From positions 682,001-746,000 of the forward strand of contig CP060239.1 of assembly GCA_023898785.1 (NCBI GenBank): a DNA stretch of 64,000 nt, given 5' to 3'. Shown here in pieces: positions 8,015 to 17,300 of this stretch (its first letter is position 1; each line of letters starts with the position of its first letter). Made by a program: the position numbers and the translations under genes. The stretch comes from Rhodospirillales bacterium. Its GTDB lineage: Bacteria; Pseudomonadota; Alphaproteobacteria; Micavibrionales; Micavibrionaceae. The notes beneath the pieces are model-generated. The model was given only the letters and a program-made list of their open reading frames with translations. It was not told the origin of the DNA and searched no databases.

Positions 8015-8656
8015 CTACCATTTAAAGAGCTTTCTGGCGCCTAGTCCCATGATCATGCCTATAACCACGTAAGGAAGAAGATGGGAAACCGTGACGTGGC
8101 CGACTGTATCCATAGAGCATGTAAAGCGTAAACCAATATAGCCGAGCCCTGTGGCGGCCAAGGCATTCATAAGCGCCGTTATCTTGGGAAAAGTCGTTGC
8201 GCCGTTTCGCACCAGAACGATCATCATGGTCATGGGAATAAGGGCCATAAACATCCCCTCGCCCATGCAATGATCCATATGCAGCACCGGCATGTGCATG
8301 CCTTCCGATACGGCGAGAATGAGGCTCCACATGCAAAAAATGCCAAAGGCCGTTAGTGGAGGGATGATGATCCATTTCTTTTCGCAAGCACCTGGCACAG
8401 CCAGATAAGATGAGGAAATTGCCGCTGAGATTGACATGAAGGCCATTAAAAACAACTCAAACATAAAGGAAGCCTCGGCGAATTTTTGTGGCAAATCAGA
8501 ACGAATGCCAATTAAGCAGGCCAGTGTTGCGATGTAAATAATTGCAACACCCAAAAACGGTAAAACTCTGACGAACGGATGAGCAAGGCATTTACAAGGC
8601 TCCAACTCGTCGCAAAGGCCGTTAATGACGGTATCAATATTTTTTTCTTCGTTCAT
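8015..8656 (-). CDS. nrsF: NrsF-type (DUF1109) membrane anti-sigma factor
   Basis: 213 aa with six hydrophobic helices and a short cytoplasmic N-terminus. DUF1109/NrsF features are the early Cys-containing segment, the HMDHCMGEGM loop and the late GLRFTCSMDTVGHVTVSHLLPY segment with a conserved Cys and His before the last helix. In Caulobacter NrsF holds SigF at the membrane and releases it under heavy-metal or oxidant stress, with two cysteines essential. It begins seven bases after the stop of the ECF sigma gene, so the two are co-transcribed. Confidence 0.85.
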   Translation of the reverse strand: MNEEKNIDTVINGLCDELEPCKCLAHPFVRVLPFLGVAIIYIATLACLIGIRSDLPQKFAEASFMFELFLMAFMSISAAISSSYLAVPGACEKKWIIIPPLTAFGIFCMWSLILAVSEGMHMPVLHMDHCMGEGMFMALIPMTMMIVLVRNGATTFPKITALMNALAATGLGYIGLRFTCSMDTVGHVTVSHLLPYVVIGMIMGLGARKLFKW

Positions 8657-8662
8657 TGGCAG

Positions 8663-9235
8663 TTACTCTAATGCTTCCTTTAGTTTTTTGGCTGTTCTGT
8701 GGGCAGAGACTTTTACCGCGCTGACGCTCATGCCCATTTCACCCGCCACTTCTTTGGCCGTATAGCCTTGTATTTTGATCATCTCAAAGACCTTTCTCTG
8801 GTTTTCCGGCAGATCTGCCAAAGCCGCCTCTATGTCTTTGTATTCGCCTGCATGCTCTGGATTCGTTACATTTGCGCGTTGAAAATCCGCGTTATCGAGC
8901 GTGGTTTGCTTGTTTCCGCGTGCGTTATAGTATTTGCGTAAGTAATCTGTGCGGCGAAAATGGATAATTGACATGAGCCATGGACGAAACGCGCGATCGG
9001 CGCTGTATGTATGCAGGGATTTATGCACGGAAATCAAAATTTCCTGTGTAATGTCGTCGACCCATTCCGGATTTGCTAGGCTGGATAAAATGTAGCTGCG
9101 CGCAAATGAGGCGATTTCTTTGAGAAGCGCATTGTAAGCCCGCTTGTCGCCACTTTGCGCCTTTACAGCATATTCGCGCCAACGTTGTTCGTCTGTGGGT
9201 TTGGTGTTGGTGTTTGATGGGCTGGTTGTCATCAA
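8663..9235 (-). CDS. ECF sigma factor, SigF (ECF16)-like
   Basis: 190 aa. Region 2 is present (WVDDITQEILISVHKSLHTY, with FRPWLMSIIHFRRTDYLRK for region 2.3-2.4), then a linker, and region 4 with DLPENQRKVFEMIKIQGYTAKEVAGEMGMSVSAVKVSAHRTAKKLK as a helix-turn-helix. The VSAHR variant in region 4 and the DUF1109 partner directly downstream point to the SigF/NrsF group. Possible starts are the ATGs at 9235 and 9232. Its regulon is not visible here; adjacent genes on the same strand (NDUFS4-like) are candidates at most. Confidence 0.9.
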   Translation of the reverse strand: MMTTSPSNTNTKPTDEQRWREYAVKAQSGDKRAYNALLKEIASFARSYILSSLANPEWVDDITQEILISVHKSLHTYSADRAFRPWLMSIIHFRRTDYLRKYYNARGNKQTTLDNADFQRANVTNPEHAGEYKDIEAALADLPENQRKVFEMIKIQGYTAKEVAGEMGMSVSAVKVSAHRTAKKLKEALE

Positions 9236-9258
9236 TACTCCACTTCATGTGGGAAGGC

Positions 9259-9335
9259 TGGTCGGAGTGGAGAGATTCGAACTCCCGACCCACTGCTCCC
9301 AAAGCAGTTGCGCTACCAGGCTGCGCTACACTCCG
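9259..9335 (-). tRNA. tRNA-Pro (anticodon TGG)
   Basis: Minus-strand cloverleaf with acceptor CGGAGTG pairing to CACTCCG, discriminator A and encoded CCA (9259-9261). The anticodon arm CTGCT TTGGGAG CAG gives TGG. D-arm AGCGCAGCCTGGTAGCGC and T-arm GAGTTCGAATCTC are standard. It lies between the sigma factor and the DUF192 gene. Confidence 0.95.
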
Positions 9336-9387
9336 TACCTTCGAGGGGCAGTCTTACACTATCATAATTCCAAGAGCAAGTTCTTGT

Positions 9388-9960
9388 TTAGGGTTTTGCA
9401 GCGTCATTATTAAACAGACGATGAATGATCTGATCTCCCTCTTTAATGCCCATTTTGTCTGCGGTGCCGCCGTTCAGTTCCAAAACAGCTTTGGCCGGAA
9501 ATTTTGATGTTATACTTGTTTTATCCTGAGGGCGAGCGTTGTGATGTATATGGTGAATAGTGCCATCAGGATGCACAAACAACATATCGAGCGGAATGAG
9601 TGTATTTTTCATCCAAAAGGATGTTTTTATGGGGCCGTTGAAGAGAAACAACATTCCGGAATCTTTCGGCATTTCCGTGCGGTACATTAATCCCTGAGAC
9701 TGTTGGCGAGGTGTAAGAGCCAGTTCGATATTGAAATAAAGTTCTTCACCGTTATCTTTTCTGATCCTCAGAGTGTCCTGCGCGAATGGTTCGGCCTCCA
9801 GCAGTGGGGGGATTTTGATTGCAGTGCGCGGGGGCTCCGTTTCTTGTGGCTGCTGGCTTTGTGCGTGTATCTTGCTAGGTTGCATCGCGAATGCGGCGAG
9901 GATTCCAATCAATGCGGTGAGAATAAGGATATATTTTGCGGTGGGCTTTAAGTTTTTCAT
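9388..9960 (-). CDS. DUF192 family secreted/anchored protein
   Basis: 190 aa. An N-terminal hydrophobic helix (residues 9-27) acts as signal or anchor, followed by a Pro/Gln-rich linker and the DUF192 domain: LTPRQQSQGLMYRTEMPKDSGMLFLF, then SFWMKNTLIPLDMLFV and the closing AVLELNGGTADKMGIKEGD. The fold is a small beta barrel of unknown biochemical role. Its ATG overlaps the stop of the upstream CBS gene by four bases (ATGA), so translation is coupled. Last gene of the ABC-CBS-DUF192 unit. Confidence 0.88.
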   Translation of the reverse strand: MKNLKPTAKYILILTALIGILAAFAMQPSKIHAQSQQPQETEPPRTAIKIPPLLEAEPFAQDTLRIRKDNGEELYFNIELALTPRQQSQGLMYRTEMPKDSGMLFLFNGPIKTSFWMKNTLIPLDMLFVHPDGTIHHIHHNARPQDKTSITSKFPAKAVLELNGGTADKMGIKEGDQIIHRLFNNDAAKP

Positions 9961-10421
9961 GATTCACTTTCCTGCAAACGTTTGAGCTCATCCATGGCCG
10001 ATTGGGCTGTAATCATCCCCAAACACTTACCTGATTCAGGCTCAATGACCCATAATGAGTCGTTATGGCTGACCAGATAGTTTATAACCTCCCAAATCGG
10101 CGTTTCCGGGGCAACCGCCTGTACTTTGCGATCCATGAGTTCCGAAACTTTAAGCGGATATACCTTTCTCAGGCGCTTGGCAATTCCAGGTGCTGCGCGC
10201 ACCGTTACATCAAGCTGAATACCGTCTTCCATAGCCACTGACACCGGCAATAAATTTTTCATGACACCTTGCAAGGAAAACGTACCTTCTACCTGCCCTT
10301 TTCCATTAATAATAATAGCGGATTCCAGTTTTTTCTTTTTGAGTTCTTTAAGGGCTTTTTCTACCTCAGTGTCGGGAGGGAGGGCTAGAAACTGTTCGGT
10401 AATGGCGGCATGACTAGGCAT
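9957..10421 (-). CDS. CBS-domain protein
   Basis: 154 aa cytoplasmic protein. The C-terminal CBS motif is clear (SELMDRKVQAVAPETPIWEVINYLVSHNDSLWVIEPESGKCLGMIT); the N-terminal half (PPDTEVEKALKELKKKKLESAIIINGKGQVEGTFSLQGVM) is a second CBS-like repeat, so together they can form one Bateman module for adenine nucleotide sensing. No effector domain is attached. It lies 72 bases downstream of an MsbA-like exporter gene and overlaps the DUF192 gene, which suggests a shared role, possibly in envelope transport control; that is inference. Confidence 0.8.
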   Translation of the reverse strand: MPSHAAITEQFLALPPDTEVEKALKELKKKKLESAIIINGKGQVEGTFSLQGVMKNLLPVSVAMEDGIQLDVTVRAAPGIAKRLRKVYPLKVSELMDRKVQAVAPETPIWEVINYLVSHNDSLWVIEPESGKCLGMITAQSAMDELKRLQESES

Positions 10422-10493
10422 CTGAGTTCAGTCCTTATAGATTTTGTATGGCTATTCTGCTTAATAATGAAAAAATATGCAATCCTGTTCAGC

Positions 10494-12269
10494 CTAATCC
10501 TTTAAGCCTGTCTGATACATTTTAGCATAAAGTCCTTTTTCCTGTATCAGGGCCTCGTGATTTCCACGTTCAACAATTCGACCATGATCAAGCACAAGGA
10601 TTTGATCTGCATTTTGTACGGTGGAGAGGCGATGCGCGATTACAAGTGTTGTACGTCCCTCCTCCAGTTTATGCAGCGCGTCTTGCACCAGTTTTTCAGA
10701 TTCGTTATCGAGCGCGGATGTAGCTTCATCGAGCAACAAGATTGGGGCATCACGCAATATTGCGCGAGCAATTGAAAGACGCTGGCGCTGACCGCCGGAA
10801 AGTTTTACGCCGTCTTCACCAACTTGCGTTTCATAGCCTCTTGGAAAACTTTCAATAAAATCATGGGCGGCGGCGGCCCTGGCGGCGGCGATAATTTCAT
10901 CTTGTGTGGCGTCGGGGCGACCATAGGCGATATTAGCAGCGATGGTATCATCAAAGATCGTGATGTCCTGCGAGACAAGCGCTATATGCCTCCGCAGGGT
11001 TTCAAGTGTAAGGGTACGAATATCCTGATTGGCAATTTCTATGTGGCCAGATTTTGCATCATAAAAGCGCAGGATAAGATTCATGACGGTACTTTTCCCG
11101 CCGCCAGATGGACCAACAAGCGCTGTGACGCTGCCGGATTTGGCGGTAAAGCTGATGCCATCAAGAGCGTGGGTATCACCCTCCTCATATTGGAACTGGA
11201 CATCGGTGAAGGTAATAGAGGGCGTTTTATCGGCGAGTTCCCGCGCGCCGGATTCATTTTGAATGTTGGGAACAAGATCTATCATCTGGAACACACGCTC
11301 CGCTGCGCCTAGGCCCGTTTGCATTGTGTTGTTTAGTCTTGCGAGTTTTTTCATGGGTTCATAGGCCAGTGTAAAAGCCGCGATGAACGCGCCGAGTTGT
11401 CCGGCGCTCATGCGCCCTTCTGCAGATTCATGCCCACCATAAAGAATAATGCCGAAGAAAACGAAACCGACGAGAATTTCATTGACCGGTGTGGAAAGAT
11501 TGCCAATGCGTACAGATTTGATGTTCAGGTTTTTTACACTGTCGATAGCTTCTCCGGCGCGGCCGCGCTCAAAGTCTTCCATACCGTAGGCCTGGACCTG
11601 GCGTATGCCGTGGAAGATTTGTGAGAGACGGTCGGACAGGCTGCCGAGTTCTTTTTGAATGGATGTTGAAACCTTACGCAAGCGGCGACCAAGTCGCGCG
11701 ACAAAGAGCGCAGCAAATGGAAAGATCGTGAAGGCGACCAGTGAGAGTTTCCAGTCCTGATAAAACATTACGCCGGTGAGAAAAACCAATGTCAGGATGC
11801 TTTTGCCAAAGCCGGTGAGTGTATCGGAAACGGCGATGCGCATAACATTCACATCATTGATCACACGTGAGATGAGCTGGCCGCTTGGATTGTCGTGGAA
11901 AAATTGTAAATCCAGCACCATGAAGTGCGAAAATAGATCTTTTTGGATATCGGCAACAATAGATTGGCCGACCTTGTTCATCATGATTGTATGCGCATAG
12001 GTTGAAATTCCCCGTAGGATAAACACAGTCAAAATTACTGCGGCTACGGGCAAAATCATGTCGGTTTTTTTGCCATTGAGAACCTCATCCAGGATTGGCT
12101 GCATAAGCTGGGCGACGGCGGCGGTCATTGCGGCGGCCAGAGCCATGAAAAGCAAGGCCGTCAAAACACTCACCCAATATGGCGCAAGATATGTTTTCAC
12201 CAACCTTTTCATGAGGTTAAGCGTTGTTTTCTTCGGCAGCGCAGCGTGATGAGTAATATCTTTAGACAT
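10494..12269 (-). CDS. ABC exporter, MsbA-like half-transporter
   Basis: 591 aa fusion of a six-helix type IV exporter domain (residues about 20-320) and an ATPase domain. Visible are Walker A GPSGGGKST, Q-loop LVSQDITIFDDTI, signature LSGGQRQRLSIARAIL, Walker B LLLDEATSALD and the H-loop VIAHRLST. The length and the TM-domain elements (NPSGQLISRVINDV) are those of MsbA/LptA-flippase-like or lipid and peptide exporters. It is divergent from the patatin phospholipase gene with 51 bases between starts, and heads a unit with CBS and DUF192 genes. Substrate cannot be assigned; lipid export is the most common role. Confidence 0.92.
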   Translation of the reverse strand: MSKDITHHAALPKKTTLNLMKRLVKTYLAPYWVSVLTALLFMALAAAMTAAVAQLMQPILDEVLNGKKTDMILPVAAVILTVFILRGISTYAHTIMMNKVGQSIVADIQKDLFSHFMVLDLQFFHDNPSGQLISRVINDVNVMRIAVSDTLTGFGKSILTLVFLTGVMFYQDWKLSLVAFTIFPFAALFVARLGRRLRKVSTSIQKELGSLSDRLSQIFHGIRQVQAYGMEDFERGRAGEAIDSVKNLNIKSVRIGNLSTPVNEILVGFVFFGIILYGGHESAEGRMSAGQLGAFIAAFTLAYEPMKKLARLNNTMQTGLGAAERVFQMIDLVPNIQNESGARELADKTPSITFTDVQFQYEEGDTHALDGISFTAKSGSVTALVGPSGGGKSTVMNLILRFYDAKSGHIEIANQDIRTLTLETLRRHIALVSQDITIFDDTIAANIAYGRPDATQDEIIAAARAAAAHDFIESFPRGYETQVGEDGVKLSGGQRQRLSIARAILRDAPILLLDEATSALDNESEKLVQDALHKLEEGRTTLVIAHRLSTVQNADQILVLDHGRIVERGNHEALIQEKGLYAKMYQTGLKD

Positions 12270-12320
12270 GTGTTTTGTGTTATACTTGAAGGAGAGAAAA
12301 CTTCAAGAAAAGAAGTACAC

Positions 12321-13301
12321 ATGAGCGATTCTGAGAGCGATAAAGAGGTTTTGGATTCTGAAGCTCCGGCACATCCGCCGGGAATTGGTTTAGCCCTAGG
12401 CGGCGGTATGGCGCGCGGATTTGCGCATATCGGTGTGCTGAATGTTTTAAATCGTCACGGCATTCGTCCGTCTATTGTTGCGGGCACATCGATTGGTGCG
12501 GTTGTCGGGGCGAGTTATCTGGCCGGGAAGCTTGACGAGTTTGAAGACTGGGCGCTTTCGCTTAACCGGATGCGCATTTTATCCTATCTCGATTTTCGGG
12601 TGCGCAGCGCCGGAATGATCGGCGGACACAAGCTCAAAAAAATTCTTGAGCAAAATTTTAAGGATATGGAGATTGAAGACCTCCCTGCCCCGTTTATTGC
12701 GATTGCCGCGGATTTGGTAACGGGTCACGAAGTCTGGCTGCGCAAGGGCTCTTTGATTGAGGCAATGACCGCTTCGTTTGCGCTGCCCGGTGTGTTTCCT
12801 CCGGTAGAGCGCAATCATCGCTTTTTAGTGGATGGTGCGCTGGTTAACCCCGTGCCGGTAGCCCCGGCGCAAGCGATGGGCGCACGTATGACGATTGGCG
12901 TTGATTTGAACGCCGATATTATCGGGAAAGCGGCTAAACCCGGCCAAGGGTATCAGACAGTGGCCGGATTTGATTTGTTTAATGATGCCGATGTGCCGCC
13001 AGAAGAGCAAGCTAAATATACATCAACACTGACCAAGCGGCTGTTTAAGCGTCAGGAGCATGCGCCGAGTCTGTTTGGCGTTATGGTTTCGGCGTTGGGG
13101 ATTATGCAGGATCGTATGACCCGTTCGCGGCTGGCCGGGGATCCGCCGGATATTCATATCAAGCCCCAGATCGGTGACATTGGTTTGTTGGAATTTGAAA
13201 AGGCCGAAGAACTTATTGCGCGCGGAGAAGATGCCGCAGTGAAGGCTCTACCAGATATTAGAGATGCGATGGAGGTTTTTCTGCCTCCGCATGATGCTTA
13301 G
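12321..13301 (+). CDS. Patatin-like phospholipase (RssA/NTE family)
   Basis: 326 aa from ATG 12321, chosen because AAGAAAAGAAG precedes it; an earlier in-frame ATG at 12246 overlaps the divergent ABC gene. The catalytic dyad is present: oxyanion loop GGGMARGF (residues 27-34), nucleophile Ser57 in GTSIG, and Asp171 in VDGALVNPVPV. No signal peptide, so cytosolic or membrane-associated lipid hydrolase. It ends eight bases before the convergent HAD gene. Confidence 0.92.
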   Translation: MSDSESDKEVLDSEAPAHPPGIGLALGGGMARGFAHIGVLNVLNRHGIRPSIVAGTSIGAVVGASYLAGKLDEFEDWALSLNRMRILSYLDFRVRSAGMIGGHKLKKILEQNFKDMEIEDLPAPFIAIAADLVTGHEVWLRKGSLIEAMTASFALPGVFPPVERNHRFLVDGALVNPVPVAPAQAMGARMTIGVDLNADIIGKAAKPGQGYQTVAGFDLFNDADVPPEEQAKYTSTLTKRLFKRQEHAPSLFGVMVSALGIMQDRMTRSRLAGDPPDIHIKPQIGDIGLLEFEKAEELIARGEDAAVKALPDIRDAMEVFLPPHDA

Positions 13302-13309
13302 CCTTCTAC

Positions 13310-14242
13310 TTAACGCGCGGCGCGTTTTTTGTGTTTCCGATCCGGAAGCGGGTTGCCCCATTTCAGGCTTTCCACCAAATATGTTGGGCGTACGTTGTTA
13401 AACTGATGTGAAAGCAGGATCAGGGCTTTATTCATTGAAGCCGGAGTTTGTGCGTGCTCGAAGGCGTGTGTGTGCAAGCCGGTTTTGACCAGGCAGGTAT
13501 CAATATTCACCAGATCGCCGCCCAGGATATCGTGGGCAAGCGCATCACCGATCACGATTGTCTGGCCGGGATATATCTCTTTTTCCTGCAATATCCTGAT
13601 GCAATGTTTGAAAATTGGCTGATGAGGCTTGCCGATATAATGTACAACGCCGCCAAAATCCTGATAACGGCGGGCCAGTGTGCCAGGCCCCATAATGCTT
13701 TGTGATCCCATAACGCCGCGGCTGTCAGGATTTGCACAAAGAGCAGTCAGGCCTTTGCGTGCTGCACTCTTCAGGGTTGGCTCATAATCCTCGAGCGTTT
13801 TATCTGGCGCGTCAGAGCCGCTGATAATCAGGAAGTCTGCCTTGGCAGGGTCGCCCACAACCTCAATATCAAGCCCGTCAACAATTGAGCGGTCTCCGCC
13901 GCGGCTTATGACATAAACTTTTTTGCCAAGCCCGATAAAAAACCCTTCATTTTGTTGATCAATTCCCTGCCAGGTTATCTCCCCGGAGGTTACAATCTGA
14001 TCATAAAGGCTGGGACCGATACCGATTTTTTTTAGACGTTCTTTGTTAGCTTCAGCGCGCTTGCCGGAATTGGACAGGATGATAATGTGTTTTTTACGGG
14101 ATTTGAGTTCTTTCAAGCAGTCAACCACACCGTCGTAGGGCTTGTGTCCATCGTGGAGTACGCCCCACTGGTCGATGATAAAGCCGGCATAGCTGTCGGA
14201 AATATCGGAAATACCGTTACAAAACTTGGTCTTGGTGTTCAT
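13310..14242 (-). CDS. HAD superfamily IIA hydrolase (TIGR01459 family)
   Basis: 310 aa. The nucleophile motif is IIDQWGVLHDG with Asp at the expected first position and Trp in the family-typical slot; motif II is IILSNSGKRAE; the C-terminal motif IVIGDALAHDILGGDLV carries the metal-binding Asp. A type IIA cap lies between motifs II and III. Alphaproteobacterial TIGR01459 proteins are phosphatases of unknown substrate. The C-terminus is basic (DRKHKKRAAR). It is monocistronic by spacing: 8 bases to the convergent patatin gene and 105 bases to the upstream coiled-coil gene's 3' end. Confidence 0.88.
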   Translation of the reverse strand: MNTKTKFCNGISDISDSYAGFIIDQWGVLHDGHKPYDGVVDCLKELKSRKKHIIILSNSGKRAEANKERLKKIGIGPSLYDQIVTSGEITWQGIDQQNEGFFIGLGKKVYVISRGGDRSIVDGLDIEVVGDPAKADFLIISGSDAPDKTLEDYEPTLKSAARKGLTALCANPDSRGVMGSQSIMGPGTLARRYQDFGGVVHYIGKPHQPIFKHCIRILQEKEIYPGQTIVIGDALAHDILGGDLVNIDTCLVKTGLHTHAFEHAQTPASMNKALILLSHQFNNVRPTYLVESLKWGNPLPDRKHKKRAAR

Positions 14243-14353
14243 TATCTGGCCCGTCTATAGTCTTAAGAGAGAATGCTCAAATTTGACGCTTCATATTATT
14301 ATGGTTTTGCAAGCGGAGATCAATAGACCTTAATTGTATTCAGCTCATTCGCA

Positions 14354-17300
14354 TTAAGCCGCCTTTAATGTCCCTTCAGAGATAGCGGATTTTTTACCGG
14401 CGATGGAGACCAGCGTTTCGTATAACTTGCCAATTTCGCTGGACGCGATGGTCGAGCTTAACATTGCGCCATGATCGTTGGTTTGCGCCTGAGTGTACAT
14501 TTCCTCAAACTGGCGAATATAGCGTTGTACGTATGTACGAAACTCCGTGTCTTTGGCGAATTTATCACGCGCTTTGTCGATCGCGGCCTGATCTGTGAGG
14601 CCGGAGAGGCGGCGCGTAAAGGCTGAAACATCGCCTTTCTGGAAAGCTTTCCAGGTTTTTTCGGAGATTTCACCGTCTTTAATTCGCGTAAGATCGACAG
14701 ACATAGAATGTAGGCTTTCAACAATGAATTTGGCGCTGTTCATGAAGTTTTCGCGTTGTACGTGCAGCGTGTTTTGGTGCATTTTTTCGGCGGCCTGTAC
14801 AGCATCTTGCGATGCCTTGAGCAGCGTTTCAGATTGCTTACCAAAAGTTTGAGACGCAGTTTGGGCCGATTCCAGTGCGGCAGTTGAAACACTGATGAGG
14901 CGCTCAGACTCTCCGGAGAGCTTCTCGCGAGTGCTTTCGACCTTGGCGCTCACATCATTGGCGGCTTGTCCAATATCATCCATGCGTGTTTTCAAGGCTT
15001 TTATAGATTTGCCAAGCTTGTCAACGGATTGCGCGGAGGTTTCGGCAACCTGAGCGGCTTGTGTACGCATTTGCTGACCGTATTTTTCGGACGTCTTGAG
15101 GGAAGCTTTCATATGCTCCTCGATTTCGCGGGCGCGCAGTGTAAAGCTGTCGCCGGATTTCTTGAGATCCAGCAATGCTCCTTGTGCTTTGGACAGCAGA
15201 TCTTCGGCTTCGGCCTGTACGCGACGAACCATTTCTTCGGTATCAATCACGGTTTTCTGACTGGCTTCGTGAAGCATGCCTGTTTCTTCACGCGCCTTGG
15301 CGCCAAGACCTTCGAAATGCATTGCGACACGGTCTGATTGCGCCTGCAGACCTTCGGATTGGTGAGTAAACTCAGTTCCGGCATCCTGAATGCGGGCAAT
15401 GGCTTGCCCGACAGAAGCAGAAAGCTCGTGGAACTGCTCGTTAATCGCTTTTTGCACGGTTTCAATTTTCAAAAGCGCCTGATCGGTTGTTAAGTGGATA
15501 TCGGAGGATTGATCGGATAATGCTGCGGCGATTTCCTGCATTTTGCTACTGGCGGAGCGAGACGCCGTTTCAATGTCCTGGGCGCGGGCTTGCAAATGGT
15601 CGCTGGAGGATTTGAGGATGGAGGCTGCTTCGTCAGAACCGGCTTTTAAATCTTCAAGTCTGCTATCAAAAACAACTCCTATCTGCCTGAGTTTATTTAA
15701 ATTACTTTCACTAGTTTTCTCATATTCAATTCGCAGTGTTTCGAAACGATCCTGAACATCTTCAGCGCCCTGAATCGCCTTTTCGTAGACCGGTTCAATT
15801 TCCTCTGCCGTATCCAGCAGAGCAGTTTTAAAAATCTCAATTGACTGCGCTGCCTCGTCAGCACGGGATTTCAATGCGCCTGTTTTTTCTGCCAAAGCCT
15901 CATCAAGCTCATCAAGGCGATCGAAATTGTGCCTGGTCAGATTGCTCATTTCAACACAACGACCTGAAAGCTCTTTACTGAATACTGAAATTTTTTCACA
16001 AGCCTGTTCTGATATGTGTTCAATATCCTGAGACTGTTTATCCAGAGCCATGCGTACGCTATCAACTTTTTCCAGAGCATCACGCACCTGCGCGGCCAAA
16101 TCGTCTTTTTGCGTACGCATCTGGTCGTTGATGGTACGGGCGTTGCCGGAAATCCGCCCGGAGAGCGAGGAAATTTCCTGTGCTTGCCCACGCAGAATTT
16201 CTCTAATATTTTCAGCGCTTTGTGTAGCTTTTTCACTAGCTTCGTTTAAGTCGGAAACACGGCGCTTCAAGACGCTTTCAATCATTTCATGACGCATATC
16301 AGCATCATTAATTGCGCTCCTAATATCGGAAAGCGGCGCACTTAACGCCTCTTTCACAGCGCTGATACGCTCCATCAGGCTGGCACTAGAAACCGTGATC
16401 TGGTGGTTTTGGGCCTCGACGGCCTGAGATAGGTCTTCGATATGGCTTTGTGTTGCAGTTGACGCACTTTCGATCTGGGCGCGGCTATCTTCGAGCATTT
16501 TGGCAATATTACGAATTTCTTCGGCATGCTTGCGCCCCGCCTCATTGAGACTACCGATATGGTTTTGTGTATTTTGCAACAAGCCTTCGGCTTTATCGTT
16601 GGCAGATTGTGTTGCAATATCAAGAGCTTCTACTGCACGGTTTACAGCACTGCCAATATTTTCGGAACCTGCAATGGCTGAGGATAGGGCCTCGCTTAAT
16701 TGGTGGGCAGCCTTTTCACCAGCGATTTCGATCACATTGGCTTCGTCAGCAATACCGCTGACGACATCGTGGAGTTTTTGAGTTTTTGAGTTTAGACGTT
16801 CTTCTAGTTTAGAGCTTTTTTCATCTGCAAAATCAATTGCTTCGTGAATATTCCTCACTTCAGATGATAATGTTTTGGCAATATCCTGAGAACGAAGAGC
16901 AAGATCTTGAGCGCTGTCTTCGAGCCCCTGTTTGTGGCTTTTGATCGTGTCGGCTGAGCGGGTCATGGCCTCAATGGTACGATCGGTTATCTCTTCGAGC
17001 CCTTCGACCTGATCGCGGATCATTTCAGCAAGGCGTTCGGTTTCATTGCTCATGGTATCGGCTGTATCGGCCAGGCCAGAACGGTGATCGTCAAAACGTC
17101 CGCTTAAATCTTCAAGACGACCGGCAATTTGATCTACTGTATCGTTTAGCGCCGTATACGTGCCTTGCAGCGCGTTTTCAATGTCCTTGGTTTTATCTGA
17201 GGTTTTCTCTGCTGCTTCAAGCAATTTATCTGTGCCTTTGCCCAAAGCAGCCTCCATTTCAGCAGCGCGCTCAAGGACAATAAGCGTGGCCTGATCCCAG